Source of the DNA: CAJQQY01 sp964352225
GTDB lineage: Bacteria > Bacteroidota > Bacteroidia > Chitinophagales > Saprospiraceae
DNA: 30,559 nucleotides
Assembly (NCBI GenBank): GCA_964352225.1
Contig: CAYGRM010000030.1
Location: forward strand, 1-30,559
Direction: 5' to 3'
Shown: piece by piece, positions 22,149-30,429 of the stretch
How the letters are laid out: each line of letters starts with the position of its first letter
Numbering within the stretch: position 1 is the stretch's first letter
Position numbers and translations under genes: made by a program
Notes under the pieces: model-generated
What the model saw: only the letters and a program-made list of their open reading frames with translations
Database searches by the model: none
Told to the model about the DNA's origin: nothing

Positions 22149-23435
22149 CTACTTTAAGGAAGCTGCCAAAGCATTTAAATCAATTCTTTCCTTTTCAATT
22201 TTCAAAGAATCCGCAATTCGCTCAAGTATTTTTACAACATCTGCGGCCTTATCATTGTTCGTAACCACTCCATATAAACTTAATACTCTATCGCCAATTA
22301 TAAAAGAAATATAATGTTCCTCTTGAACCGTTCGTGGTTTTTGTTCCGTCTCTTGACTGCTTGGTGAGACAAATTGCCAATGAATAAAATCTTTACCAGA
22401 AGCATTTTTCCTTACCTCTTTTTTTACCTCAATTTCAAATTTTGTAGCTGATTGGATATAGGCAGCTTCTTTTTCAATGAATTGCGTTAGTTGTTCAATT
22501 TCACTCTGCGTGGTATTTTTTTGATCAAAAAATAAGGAAGATGGCTGATTAAATATTTGCACAAAATCACCTTCGACAACAAAGGTTATTTCGTCTGCTT
22601 TTCTAGCTTTTACAGATGTGCCTAATATTTTTAACATAAAAAAATCATCCATTTCATTGAAAACTTGCAGGTAACCATCTCCTGTAAAAATAGTTCCGCT
22701 GAGGTAATTTTTAGACTCAATTAACTTTCCAAAATCATGTAATTCCTCTTTGATAAGTTGTCCTCTTTTAGTCCAGTTATAAGATTTACCATCAGGTTTA
22801 TCTTCTCGAAAAGTACCTTCAAAAAACTTCTCTCCATTTTCAAACCATTCGGTTGTCAACCCTTCCTTCATACCATTTTTGAAGTTACTTTCCTTTTTTA
22901 TTTTTCCTGAAAGAAACCACATTTTCACTAAGCCCTGAGCCAACCCATTCTCAAAATTCACAATTTGATCCACTTGCCCTTGATCAAAATACCATTTGTG
23001 CTCGCCTTGTTCTTTTCCATTTTTGAAAATACCTTCAGATTTTTTTTGTCCATTTTTGTACCACTCAATTGCAATACCTTCCACTTTGCCATTGACATAA
23101 TTTAGTTCCGCTTGTTTTTCACCATCTGGGTACCATTGTTTTTCTTTTCCATTTGGAATACCCATGGTAAAATTTCGCTCTAAAACTTTTTCCCCTTTGT
23201 CTGACCACTCTTTTGAAATGCCATGTATCTTACCATCTTTAATCGGCATCTCCATCCTTTTTTTTCCATTGGGAAATTCATCAAAAGCGGTTCCCGAATA
23301 TGGTTTGATCGTATTAGGTTGAAAATATAACCCTTTGATGACATCTAGCTCATAAAAATTGATGCGCTTTTTTTGTTGAGCTTGAGCTTGAAAAATTAAA
23401 AGGTTGGTGAGAATTAAAAGTATCCATTTTTGCAT
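22149..23435 (-). CDS. Exported MORN-variant (YwqK-like) repeat protein
   Basis: A signal peptide (about 1-19, ending AQAQQ) precedes about eight consecutive repeats of roughly 23 residues between about 45 and 235, each with the pattern 'NG..(K/E)G....W(Y/F).(N/D)G(K/E)K', the MORN_2 variant found in proteins annotated as YwqK-family. Examples are KNGQKKSEGIFKNGKEQGEH and ENGEKFFEGTFREDKPDGKS. The C-terminal 180 residues have no repeats and no family I know. The protein is probably periplasmic or surface exposed; the common database label 'antitoxin YwqK' should not be taken as function, as no toxin gene is nearby. The compound inverted repeat lies directly after the stop codon. It faces ftcD divergently across 206 nt. 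Confidence 0.85.
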   Translation of the reverse strand: MQKWILLILTNLLIFQAQAQQKKRINFYELDVIKGLYFQPNTIKPYSGTAFDEFPNGKKRMEMPIKDGKIHGISKEWSDKGEKVLERNFTMGIPNGKEKQWYPDGEKQAELNYVNGKVEGIAIEWYKNGQKKSEGIFKNGKEQGEHKWYFDQGQVDQIVNFENGLAQGLVKMWFLSGKIKKESNFKNGMKEGLTTEWFENGEKFFEGTFREDKPDGKSYNWTKRGQLIKEELHDFGKLIESKNYLSGTIFTGDGYLQVFNEMDDFFMLKILGTSVKARKADEITFVVEGDFVQIFNQPSSLFFDQKNTTQSEIEQLTQFIEKEAAYIQSATKFEIEVKKEVRKNASGKDFIHWQFVSPSSQETEQKPRTVQEEHYISFIIGDRVLSLYGVVTNNDKAADVVKILERIADSLKIEKERIDLNALAASLK

Positions 23436-23641
23436 TGTCCGAATTCTTGTTTTTTGATTTTTATTAAATGTACTTTACTAAAACTTCTTTATTGATAATT
23501 ACGATAAATAAAGTAAAGTGATACCACAATGAAACGAATTTTTTCCTTTTTTTAATATAATCCTCTATTTTCACCGACGAGATTTTTAAACCAAATGGTT
23601 ATTCTTTTTTATCAAAAAATAATTTTAATCTAACTGAAATA

Positions 23642-25330
23642 ATGAGCAAGAAACAATTGATCGAATGCGTCCCTAATTTTAGTGAAGGACGAGACATGAA
23701 TATCATCAAACAAATCACCGATGAAATTGAAAGTGTAGATGGTGTAAAGTTATTGGATGTAGATCCAGGAATGGCGACGAATCGAACTGTTGTCACTTTT
23801 GTGGGCGAACCCAATCGTGTTATCGAAGCTGCTTATTTAGCCATCAAAAAAGCAAGCGAAATTATTGATATGAGCAAGCAAACTGGCGAGCATCCTCGAA
23901 TGGGAGCGACTGATGTTTGTCCGCTAATTCCAATTGCCAATATCACCATGGATGAGGTGGTAACTTATGCACATAAGTTAGCGAAGCATGCTGCACAAAA
24001 TTTAGATATTCCATTCTATATGTACGAAGCTGCAGCCACAAAAAAGGATAGAAAAAATCTAGCCACCATTCGATCAGGTGAGTACGAAGGTCTTCCTGAA
24101 AAATTAAAAGATCCACATTGGAAACCAGATTATGGCCCAGCTCATTTTAATCCACGAGCTGGTGCCACAGTCATTGGAGCTCGTGATTTTTTGATTGCTT
24201 ACAATGTGAATTTGAATACGACTTCGGTGCGTCGAGCCAATTCTGTCGCTTTTGATATTAGAGAAAAAGGACGAGTTAAAAGAAAAGGAGATCCGATCGC
24301 AGGTGAAATTATTACAGATAAAAATGGCGAACCGCAAAGAACGAAAGGAATGTGTAAAGGAGTAAAAGCTATCGGTTGGTACATCGAAGAATATGAAATT
24401 GCCCAAATTTCAATGAACATCACTAATATAAATCTGACTCCTCTGCATGCTGCTTTTGAAGCAACAAATAAAAGTGCCACCAAACGAGGACTTCGAGTTA
24501 CTGGTTCTGAATTGGTTGGTTTAGTTCCTTTGAAAGTAATGTTGGATACTGGTAAATATTTTTTGAAAAAGCAAAATCGATCAGTTGGCGTTTCGGAAAA
24601 AGAGTTAATCAAAATTGCCGTTAAGAGTTTAGGATTGGATGAGTTAGGAGACTTTGATCCACACAAAAAAATTATTGAATACCAATTAGAAAGTCCTGGC
24701 TCGGCACATTTGTTAAACCTAAATTTGAGAGAGTTTGCGAATGAAACTGCTTCTGAAAGTCCAGCTCCTGGGGGAGGTTCTATCTCCGCTTATGTTGGTT
24801 CGCTAGGAATTTCACTAGCGACGATGGTTGCTAATCTTTCTTCTCACAAACGTGGATGGGATGATCGCTGGGAAGAGTTTTCAGATTGGGCAGAGCAAGG
24901 GCAAATCTTGAAAGATCAATTATTGAAGTTAGTGGATGAAGATACTAATTCCTTCAATGCCATCCTAGATGCCTTCCGTTTACCAAAAGGAACCGCCGCC
25001 GAAAAAGCTACTCGTTCGCAAGCCATCCAAGATGCCACTCGCTATGCCATTGAAGTTCCATTTAAAGTAATGGAAACATCTATGCAGACTTTTCCAATCA
25101 TCAAGGCAATGACGGAAACTGGAAATCCAAATTCAGTTACTGATGCTGCAGTAGGAGCACTCTGTATTAGAGCGGCGGTGCACGGTTCATTTCTAAATGT
25201 AAAAATAAACACCAGCGGATTAAAGGATAAGAAGTTTGTAAATGAAGTATTGAAAAAAGGAAAACAGATGATCCAAAAAGCAGATAAAATGGAAAAAGAA
25301 ATTATGAAAATTACTAATAGTAAAATTTAG
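23642..25330 (+). CDS. ftcD: Bifunctional glutamate formimidoyltransferase / formimidoyl-THF cyclodeaminase
   Basis: This two-domain enzyme of histidine breakdown transfers the formimino group from formiminoglutamate to tetrahydrofolate and then cyclises it to methenyl-THF with release of ammonia. The N-terminal transferase (about 1-300) begins LIECVPNFSEGRD and carries the catalytic-loop motif TGEHPRMGATDVCP at 81-94 with His84. The C-terminal cyclodeaminase (about 355-560) starts with LREFANETASESPAPGGGS and its Gly-rich folate-binding loop. At 562 aa it matches full-length fused enzymes such as the vertebrate protein, whereas many bacteria have separate proteins. No hutH, hutU or hutI gene is in the window. 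Its product glutamate feeds the same alpha-ketoglutarate pool as the hydroxyproline operon nearby. Confidence 0.96.
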   Translation: MSKKQLIECVPNFSEGRDMNIIKQITDEIESVDGVKLLDVDPGMATNRTVVTFVGEPNRVIEAAYLAIKKASEIIDMSKQTGEHPRMGATDVCPLIPIANITMDEVVTYAHKLAKHAAQNLDIPFYMYEAAATKKDRKNLATIRSGEYEGLPEKLKDPHWKPDYGPAHFNPRAGATVIGARDFLIAYNVNLNTTSVRRANSVAFDIREKGRVKRKGDPIAGEIITDKNGEPQRTKGMCKGVKAIGWYIEEYEIAQISMNITNINLTPLHAAFEATNKSATKRGLRVTGSELVGLVPLKVMLDTGKYFLKKQNRSVGVSEKELIKIAVKSLGLDELGDFDPHKKIIEYQLESPGSAHLLNLNLREFANETASESPAPGGGSISAYVGSLGISLATMVANLSSHKRGWDDRWEEFSDWAEQGQILKDQLLKLVDEDTNSFNAILDAFRLPKGTAAEKATRSQAIQDATRYAIEVPFKVMETSMQTFPIIKAMTETGNPNSVTDAAVGALCIRAAVHGSFLNVKINTSGLKDKKFVNEVLKKGKQMIQKADKMEKEIMKITNSKI

Positions 25331-25435
25331 TATTTAGAAGAAATGATTTTGTAAGGTGGAAAGATCTCGTTCAATTAGATCAAACAAATTCATTTAAAAT
25401 AAAAGTACATTTTAAAATAAAAAAATAAAATCAAC

Positions 25436-26611
25436 ATGAGATTAATCCTATTAACCGTATTTATTATTATCTCATTTAGCGAAAGTCCTCAAGAAACTAA
25501 AACCTATATCAAAGAGCGAACTTTAAAAGAACCTACCGAATAAAATGCTAATAATTTTAAACCATTTAAAATGGAAGTCCCTGGCAATTATGATCCTACG
25601 ATGATCGAAGCTGGCGATTATTCATTTGGAGTAACTCGAAGTAGATTGTATGTAAATGGTAGCCGAGAAATTGCTGGTTTATATGAAGTCAATAATATCG
25701 AGCCTACTAATTATGGATATCGAATTTTATTATTGAATCCAAGAAACCCTTCTAACCGAGGTCACCTAAAAGTTATTTTAAATAAATATGGAGAAGCAGA
25801 AGCCGTTGTTTTTAAAAGAGCAAGCAAAGCAGAAGAAATAATTTTTCATTTACCCGACGCTAAAAAAAGTGATTTAAATCAAGAAGAAAAATACTTTACT
25901 GATCTTGGAGAAAAGATTGTTGAACATCCTGATAGTTTGTGGGGAGAGCAATTTTTTCCATATATCCGTGTTGACCAAAAAGCTAGTATTCAAGGTAGAA
26001 TTTATGAAGCAGATAGCACCAGTATTTCTTTTGAAGAAGTGATTACCATTAAGGAAAAAACGAAGAAGAAAAAAAAGAAAAAAGCTAAAAAACCCAAAAA
26101 AGAAAAAAAGAAAAAGAAGCGTAAAAAGCGAAAAGAAAAAGTAGAAGAGGAGGAGGAAGAGTGGGGTTCAATAGCTGAAATGAATGCCGAAGCAGAAAAA
26201 GTGGAAGAGAAAGAAGAAGAAGTTGAGGAAGAAGTAGCAGAAGAAAAATTACCTGAACCAGTCAAAGAAGAACTCCCTGAAGTCATGGAAGAAGATGAAG
26301 CTGCTGCCCCAGCGACTCTGCAATCTGAGGAAGAAGAAGTGGTGGTAAAAAGAAAAATAACCAAAGATTACTATGTTAAAGTAAAAATGATTTCGAAAAA
26401 AGAAGATGGTACAATGGAAGAAAAAAACTTTACCTACCCCGTTAAAGGAGTTGAAGAAAGAGAAGATGCCTCTGCCAAAGGAGGGGAAGAACGTTTCCAA
26501 TTAGCGTTCAAATCGAAGGGTAAAAAAGAACTTTATTTATACTTGAATGGAGACCGAACGGTAAGTTCAATGGAAATAGATGGTGTGAAATATTTGATGC
26601 GAGGTCATTAA
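25436..26611 (+). pseudogene. Exported Lys/Glu-rich protein gene interrupted by an in-frame stop
   Basis: An ATG at 25436 encodes a signal peptide (RLILLTVFIIISFSES) and 35 codons, then a TAA at 25541-25543. The same frame continues without another stop to 26611, giving 346 further codons from ATG 25571. Codons between the stop and that ATG (NANNFKPFK) look like ordinary coding sequence, so I read the whole as one gene with a single nonsense change (or a sequencing error). The body has a beta-rich N-terminal domain (MIEAGDYSFGVTRSRLYVNG), then a strongly basic block (KKKKKKKAKKPKKEKKKKK) at about 165-190 counted from 25571, an acidic Glu block at about 191-265, and a C-terminal beta domain ending DGVKYLMRGH. 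Internal initiation at 25571 would give a protein without export signal. Function unknown. Confidence 0.7.
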
Positions 26612-26624
26612 TTTTTTATAAACC

Positions 26625-26676
26625 ACTAAAATAGAAAAGGCTATCAGATGATTCTGATAGCCTTCTCTATTTTAGT
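26625..26676. terminator. Strong bidirectional terminator
   Basis: The arms 26625-26648 and 26653-26676 form a 24-position stem with one mismatch and a TGAT loop (GGCTATCAGA with TCTGATAGCC in the core). It lies between the convergent Lys/Glu-rich and LysM genes. The A-rich and T-rich outer halves of the stem give U-tracts in both directions. Confidence 0.92.
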
Positions 26677-26690
26677 AAGCATGGGCCAAA

Positions 26691-27401
26691 TTAATTGCCA
26701 GGAATAAGTAAATCTTTCCCTCTTCGGATCATATTACTTTTTAGATTATTAACTTTTTTCAAATCTTCAACGGTTACTTCGTATTTCTTTGCAATATGAG
26801 AAAGTGTTTCATTTCTGACCACCTTGTGAGATTTAAGAGGAAGAACTAACTCTTGCCCAATTACAATATCATCACTATTCAAATTATTAACAGCTTTTAA
26901 TTCACCAACGGTCAAGTCATATCGGTCAGCGATTCTAAAAAGATTTTCTTTCGTATTGACCACATGTTTAGACGTGTAAACCGCACCACCTTTAGCTGTA
27001 AATTCTGATGAAGTAGGAATAGCTTTTGGCGCTCCAACCGTGGTTGGTTTTAATTTAATTTCTTGACTTGGTCGAATTGTATTGGAAGCTAAATTGTTCC
27101 AGCTTCTTAATTCTTTAGCGGAGAGGTTATATTTTTGACCAATCTCATACAATGTTTCTCCTCCATTCACCACGTGAACATCCTTTTTAGGAATTTCTAA
27201 ATCTTGTCCTCTTAATATTTTATCGCCTTTAAGTTTATTTACTTTTTTTAACTCATCGACTGAAACGTCATATTGTTTAGCGATTTGATTAAGGTTTTCT
27301 TGCGGCAAAACGGTATGCTTTAATGCATTTTGTTGAGCTGAAGAAATAGTTGAAAAACTGATAAATAGAAGTGTGGTTAATACTAGTGAAAGAATTCTCA
27401 T
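26691..27401 (-). CDS. Exported protein with four LysM domains
   Basis: This 236-aa protein has a signal peptide (about 1-23, ending SSAQQ) and consists almost entirely of four LysM peptidoglycan-binding domains at about 28-71, 75-117, 145-188 and 192-234. Each shows the usual pattern, for example HTVLPQENLNQIAKQYDVSV followed by DELKKVNKL and the closing GQDLEIP. A short linker rich in Pro, Thr and Ala lies between domains two and three (118-144). No catalytic domain is present, so it may be a cell-wall adaptor or scaffold in the periplasm. It is convergent with the Lys/Glu-rich gene and is followed by a strong shared terminator. Domain assignment is firm. Confidence 0.94.
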   Translation of the reverse strand: MRILSLVLTTLLFISFSTISSAQQNALKHTVLPQENLNQIAKQYDVSVDELKKVNKLKGDKILRGQDLEIPKKDVHVVNGGETLYEIGQKYNLSAKELRSWNNLASNTIRPSQEIKLKPTTVGAPKAIPTSSEFTAKGGAVYTSKHVVNTKENLFRIADRYDLTVGELKAVNNLNSDDIVIGQELVLPLKSHKVVRNETLSHIAKKYEVTVEDLKKVNNLKSNMIRRGKDLLIPGN

Positions 27402-27533
27402 TTCGTAATTTTTTTAGGTTTGTTTAAAATTAATGTCTGTTTGAAAAATCAAGTTATAGCTTTTTGTTAAAATATCCTTTATTAACGTATTTGATTTTAA
27501 AAAAATTTTATCCATCATTTTTACAAAAACAAA

Positions 27534-27559
27534 AAGCCTCGAACTAATGTCTGAGGCTT
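27534..27559 (-). terminator. Intrinsic terminator of the FN3-like gene
   Basis: The arms 27534-27541 and 27552-27559 pair over 8 bp (AAGCCTC with GAGGCTT plus a G-U pair). On the minus strand the stem follows the stop at 27589 and is followed by TTTTTGTTTTTG, a classical U-tract. Confidence 0.88.
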
Positions 27560-27588
27560 CCTCTCCTAACTTTTATATTTTTGTTGTT

Positions 27589-28227
27589 TTATAATACAGA
27601 AGTTTGGACAGGTTCTGTCCATTCACTTTTTCGGCCATCACCTGCAATAGCTCGAATTTTTACAAAAACCTTTTGGTTAGATGGCTTATTAGCAACTTCA
27701 AATTTTTGCTTCGTGCTGTAGTCGCCATTAAACCAATTCTCCTGGTCCAAACTCCATTCAAAGCCTACCATTTTACATAAGCCTTTTTGCGATGGATCAA
27801 TTTTATAATTTACTTCAATACCTCCAGGTTGACCATTTGATTTGGCGGTAAAATCTATCGGTATTAATAATTGAGCACCTGAATGATTCGTATGTTTGGA
27901 TTGCAAAGGCATCCCTGTTTCAATAAAATAGGTTAAGTCTTTTTTACCAAAAAACTCAATCCCATCAGATAATTCATCTAATGTATTCATGAGTGTGTTT
28001 TTGGCTAAATCCTTTTCAGCTATTTTCGTTCTACTCCCATCTTCAGCAGCAGCCAAAGCATTTTCGTAGGTCTCTAAGTTAGCTTTTAGTGTAGTCAATA
28101 CGTCAATCAAGTTAGCATAAGTTGGGTTGTTTTCCATCTTAAGTAGTACTGATCTTACGAATTGTGGAATATCTCCTTGTCGCATTTTTTTATAAAATGT
28201 GCGGAAAATTTTTGCTTTTAAATACAT
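27589..28227 (-). CDS. Hypothetical protein with C-terminal fibronectin III-like domain
   Basis: I do not know a named family for this 212-aa protein. The N-terminal half (about 1-105) is helical and charged, with segments such as YANLIDVLTTLKANLETYENALAAAEDG and a Lys-rich start, and no signal peptide is evident. The C-terminal half (about 115-212) looks like a fibronectin type III-like beta sandwich: VGFEWSLDQENWFNG, then QKVFVKIRAIAGDGRKSEWTEPV, the standard last strands with the W-x-E-P ending. Similar small proteins that pair a helical module with a FN3-like module occur in Bacteroidota. Location may be cytoplasmic. It has its own terminator and lies next to a scar of mobile-element remnants on its upstream side. 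Confidence 0.7.
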   Translation of the reverse strand: MYLKAKIFRTFYKKMRQGDIPQFVRSVLLKMENNPTYANLIDVLTTLKANLETYENALAAAEDGSRTKIAEKDLAKNTLMNTLDELSDGIEFFGKKDLTYFIETGMPLQSKHTNHSGAQLLIPIDFTAKSNGQPGGIEVNYKIDPSQKGLCKMVGFEWSLDQENWFNGDYSTKQKFEVANKPSNQKVFVKIRAIAGDGRKSEWTEPVQTSVL

Positions 28228-28449
28228 AATAAAATTTGGTTTTGGGAAAAAGATTGCATGCCTTTATCTTTTATAGAGAAGGCTGAGAGCGAACTCATTC
28301 CTGTTAATTAAAAAATTAAAAAAAATGGTTATGAAAAAATATTATTAGGAAAGGTATACTAACGGTAGGGCAACTCGTATGCCAAAAATAGTTAATGCAA
28401 AATTTACAATAATTAATTTCTAATAGAAAATATCGCTCGGGGCAGATGA
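28228..28449. other. Intergenic region without recognisable gene
   Basis: This A/T-rich stretch upstream of the FN3-like gene shows no coding remnant or repeat that I can support. It precedes the transposase remnant and might contain the degraded 5' part of that gene, but I could not align it by eye. Confidence 0.4.
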
Positions 28450-28560
28450 ATGAATAGGCCACAACATTATATTTACAGTAGTGCTTCTAATTATTTTGAG
28501 GATGGAAATGGTATCTTTAATACTGATATTTTAGAGGAGTATTATCGAATGGGGGAGTAA
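28450..28560 (+). pseudogene. C-terminal remnant of a REP-associated (IS200-like) tyrosine transposase
   Basis: A short open stretch of 36 codons from an ATG to TAA reads MNRPQHYIYSSASNYFEDGN and on to the end GIFNTDILEEYY. The 'P..Y.YSSA.NY..G.G' pattern is what I know as the C-terminal end of REP-associated tyrosine transposases (TnpA_REP/RAYT, Y1 family) in Bacteroidota. The catalytic HUH and Tyr motifs are absent, and the frame upstream closes at a TGA (28447-28449), so only the tail is left. A GC-rich palindrome follows 30-60 nt later, as expected for such elements. Confidence 0.6.
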
Positions 28561-28589
28561 ACGTTGGCTTTGTTTAGAAACCTGAGCTT

Positions 28590-28632
28590 TCTGGAATACG
28601 ACACACGAGCCGGGAGGCTCTGCGCGAGCGGT
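28590..28632. repeat. GC-rich REP-like palindrome
   Basis: The segment contains the hairpin GAGCC-GGGA-GGCTC (about 28605-28620) and the GC-rich words CTGCGCGAGCGG, in a setting that is otherwise very A/T-rich. It lies between a tyrosine-transposase tail and a truncated T9SS domain, as a REP-type end of an inserted element would. Its base composition contrasts sharply with the neighbourhood. Confidence 0.6.
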
Positions 28633-28634
28633 TA

Positions 28635-28781
28635 ATGTGGGAAGGTAACCTTTCTGATAAAATTGATTATTTTCACTTAAATACTGACTTTCTTCAATCT
28701 GGTATTTACTTTTATCAATTATATTCCAAAGGAAAACCTACCTACTTAAATGCAGGCAAACTAATCATTCAAAAACGATAA
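28635..28781 (+). pseudogene. Remnant of a T9SS sorting domain (C-terminal end of a secreted protein)
   Basis: From the ATG at 28635 the frame reads 48 codons to TAA at 28779-28781, ending in LNTDFLQSGIYFYQLYSKGK and GKLIIQKR. This is the last part of a type A T9SS sorting domain ('L.sGiYf..l..g......gKlii.k'), as in the intact gene just downstream (SFLKSGIYFIKI ... VKFVKK). The N-terminal remainder of the protein is missing; the remnant is cut off by the REP-like palindrome. I read it as the 3' fragment of a neighbouring secreted-protein gene destroyed by an insertion or deletion. Confidence 0.75.
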
Positions 28782-28794
28782 TTGAAAAACAAAG

Positions 28795-28825
28795 CTCTAC
28801 CCTTATGTTTAATATAAGGGTAGAG
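28795..28825. terminator. Hairpin between T9SS remnant and T9SS gene
   Basis: The arms 28795-28806 and 28814-28825 form a perfect 12-bp stem (CTCTACCCTTAT with ATAAGGGTAGAG) and a 7-nt loop. It follows the remnant's stop by 13 nt and ends 15 nt before the next ATG. It would have been the terminator of the lost gene and now lies in the leader of the downstream one; T-runs flank it on both strands. Confidence 0.8.
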
Positions 28826-28840
28826 TTCAATAAATATTTT

Positions 28841-30391
28841 ATGAAAACATTATTTACAATAATATTTCTATTAAGTTTTACCTTTTCATACGGACAATAT
28901 GGCTTCAATCAAACTTATGAAATGAATTCACCTGGCTCTGCTTTTCATAATGTAATTTGGGATGGAGAGCATATTGTTGTTGCAGGGACTGCTAAAATAG
29001 ATAGTCTTGACCAATGGGGATTACTGTTTGCACAATTGGATACGTCTGGTCATGTAGTCAATAAAAAAATATATGTTGATAGCCTTGGAGATAATTATAC
29101 CTTTGGTCCCAATTACTCAATTATTAACACCTCTGATGATGGATATGCTATCGTAGGTAGTTTTTGGGATAGAGAATGGGGATTTATGGCTAAACTGGAT
29201 GCTCAAGGAGAATTTGAGTTTTTGCAAGAATATCCAGACACTACATCTTTGATATTAACTACTTTTTTTAAAAAGATAATAGAATTACCTGATGGGTACT
29301 TAATAGCTGGAATAAAGCAAATAGAAGATTATTCTAAAAAAGCCTTTATCTTAAAAACAGATTTACAAGGGAATCAATTATGGGAAAAAAAATATGGAAT
29401 AGCAGGAATAAATAACTCTATTGGTTCTATTCAATATATTGATAATAATACAGTCATGGTCAACTCAAGCAAAAGCGACATAGACTCACCATACTCTCTT
29501 AATGAGGATTGGTGGCAAGGATGGATATTTGGAATTGATTCCCTAGGGAATATTAAGTGGGAATGGGAAAGTGAAATAAACGAAGAAACATTAGGAAGTG
29601 GCTTAATAAAAAATGAAGATAATGAATATATATATACTACTAGTCAATTATTAATTCCGAATATATTCACCGTAGAAATTCAAAGGAAAGTGGTCAAACG
29701 AGATAGTAACTTTAACTTATTATGGTCTTTAGATATTAATCCATTCCCTGCACCACTTATAAACACCATGGACATTACTCCCACAGGAGATGGACATTAT
29801 GCGGTGGTAGGAAACTGGAATACTATGGATAGTTCAAATACCATGCTTGATTATGGCTGGACAGGTGGTTGTATTGTAAAGTTTACAGAAGATGGTGAAA
29901 AATTATGGAGTGTTTGTGATACGATTGCCAACACAAATGAATATAATTTTTCTAATAGTTCACAAGCTTTTAGAGGGATTACTTCTCTACCAAGTGGAAG
30001 TATTATCGCAGCAGGGGTTGTAAATAGATATGATAATACTGCTCAATTTTGGAGAAGTATTGGCTGGCTTTATAAAGTAACTGCTGATGGTTGTTTGGAT
30101 ACTTTGTGTAATTTATCAACAGCACTTTTTTCTCCACCAACATTATCTACTGAAATTAAGGTATTTCCAAACCCAACAGAAGGCTTAATTCATCTGGAAA
30201 TACCAGAGGACTATAAAAACTCCTTTCTTCAGGTGTATAATATACAAGGACAAGAAGTCTATCAAAATAATGAAGTATCTGTCGGTAAAACTCAACTGGA
30301 TATGAGTTTTTTAAAATCAGGTATTTATTTTATTAAAATAATGGGTGAAAGGAATCAGCATTTTTCGACGGTTAAGTTTGTCAAAAAATAA
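28841..30391 (+). CDS. T9SS-secreted protein with beta-propeller-like repeats and type A sorting domain
   Basis: This 516-aa protein carries a signal peptide (KTLFTIIFLLSFTFSYGQ, cleaved near residue 19); the start at 28841 is preferred over an in-frame ATG at 28805 because the latter lies within a hairpin and would bury the signal. The central part (about 25-420) consists of repeats of the form 'DGYxIxGxxxD...AxLDxxGxxxxxxxY', such as SDDGYAIVGSFWDREWGFMA and LPDGYLIAGIKQ, typical of beta-propeller modules. The last 80 residues (about 436-516) are a type A T9SS sorting domain: KVFPNPTEGLIHLEI, then VYNIQGQEVY, then LKSGIYFIKI and the basic end VKFVKK. It is therefore exported through the outer membrane and surface attached or released. 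Substrate or partner is unknown. Confidence 0.92.
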   Translation: MKTLFTIIFLLSFTFSYGQYGFNQTYEMNSPGSAFHNVIWDGEHIVVAGTAKIDSLDQWGLLFAQLDTSGHVVNKKIYVDSLGDNYTFGPNYSIINTSDDGYAIVGSFWDREWGFMAKLDAQGEFEFLQEYPDTTSLILTTFFKKIIELPDGYLIAGIKQIEDYSKKAFILKTDLQGNQLWEKKYGIAGINNSIGSIQYIDNNTVMVNSSKSDIDSPYSLNEDWWQGWIFGIDSLGNIKWEWESEINEETLGSGLIKNEDNEYIYTTSQLLIPNIFTVEIQRKVVKRDSNFNLLWSLDINPFPAPLINTMDITPTGDGHYAVVGNWNTMDSSNTMLDYGWTGGCIVKFTEDGEKLWSVCDTIANTNEYNFSNSSQAFRGITSLPSGSIIAAGVVNRYDNTAQFWRSIGWLYKVTADGCLDTLCNLSTALFSPPTLSTEIKVFPNPTEGLIHLEIPEDYKNSFLQVYNIQGQEVYQNNEVSVGKTQLDMSFLKSGIYFIKIMGERNQHFSTVKFVKK

Positions 30392-30396
30392 TATTC

Positions 30397-30429
30397 AGGT
30401 ATCGGATTCCTTTGAGGAATCCGATACCT
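30397..30429. terminator. Hairpin terminator / GTAG-type palindrome
   Basis: The arms 30397-30411 and 30415-30429 are perfectly complementary over 15 bp (AGGTATCGGATTCCT) with a 3-nt loop. It lies just after the stop of the T9SS gene and is a plausible terminator. On the minus strand the outer end reads GTAGGTATCGG, similar to the GTAG ends of the operon elements. Confidence 0.85.

Noticed and set aside
22149..23435. YwqK toxin-antitoxin system
   Set aside because: The label derives only from the MORN-variant repeat; there is no adjacent toxin-like small gene and the protein has a signal peptide.
26002..26500. Antisense Ser/Phe-rich open frames opposite the Lys/Glu gene
   Set aside because: They are the mirror of the purine-rich codons on the other strand and contain no motif.
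28805..28840. Start of the T9SS protein at the ATG 28805
   Set aside because: This ATG lies within a 12-bp hairpin; the next ATG at 28841 opens a canonical signal peptide.
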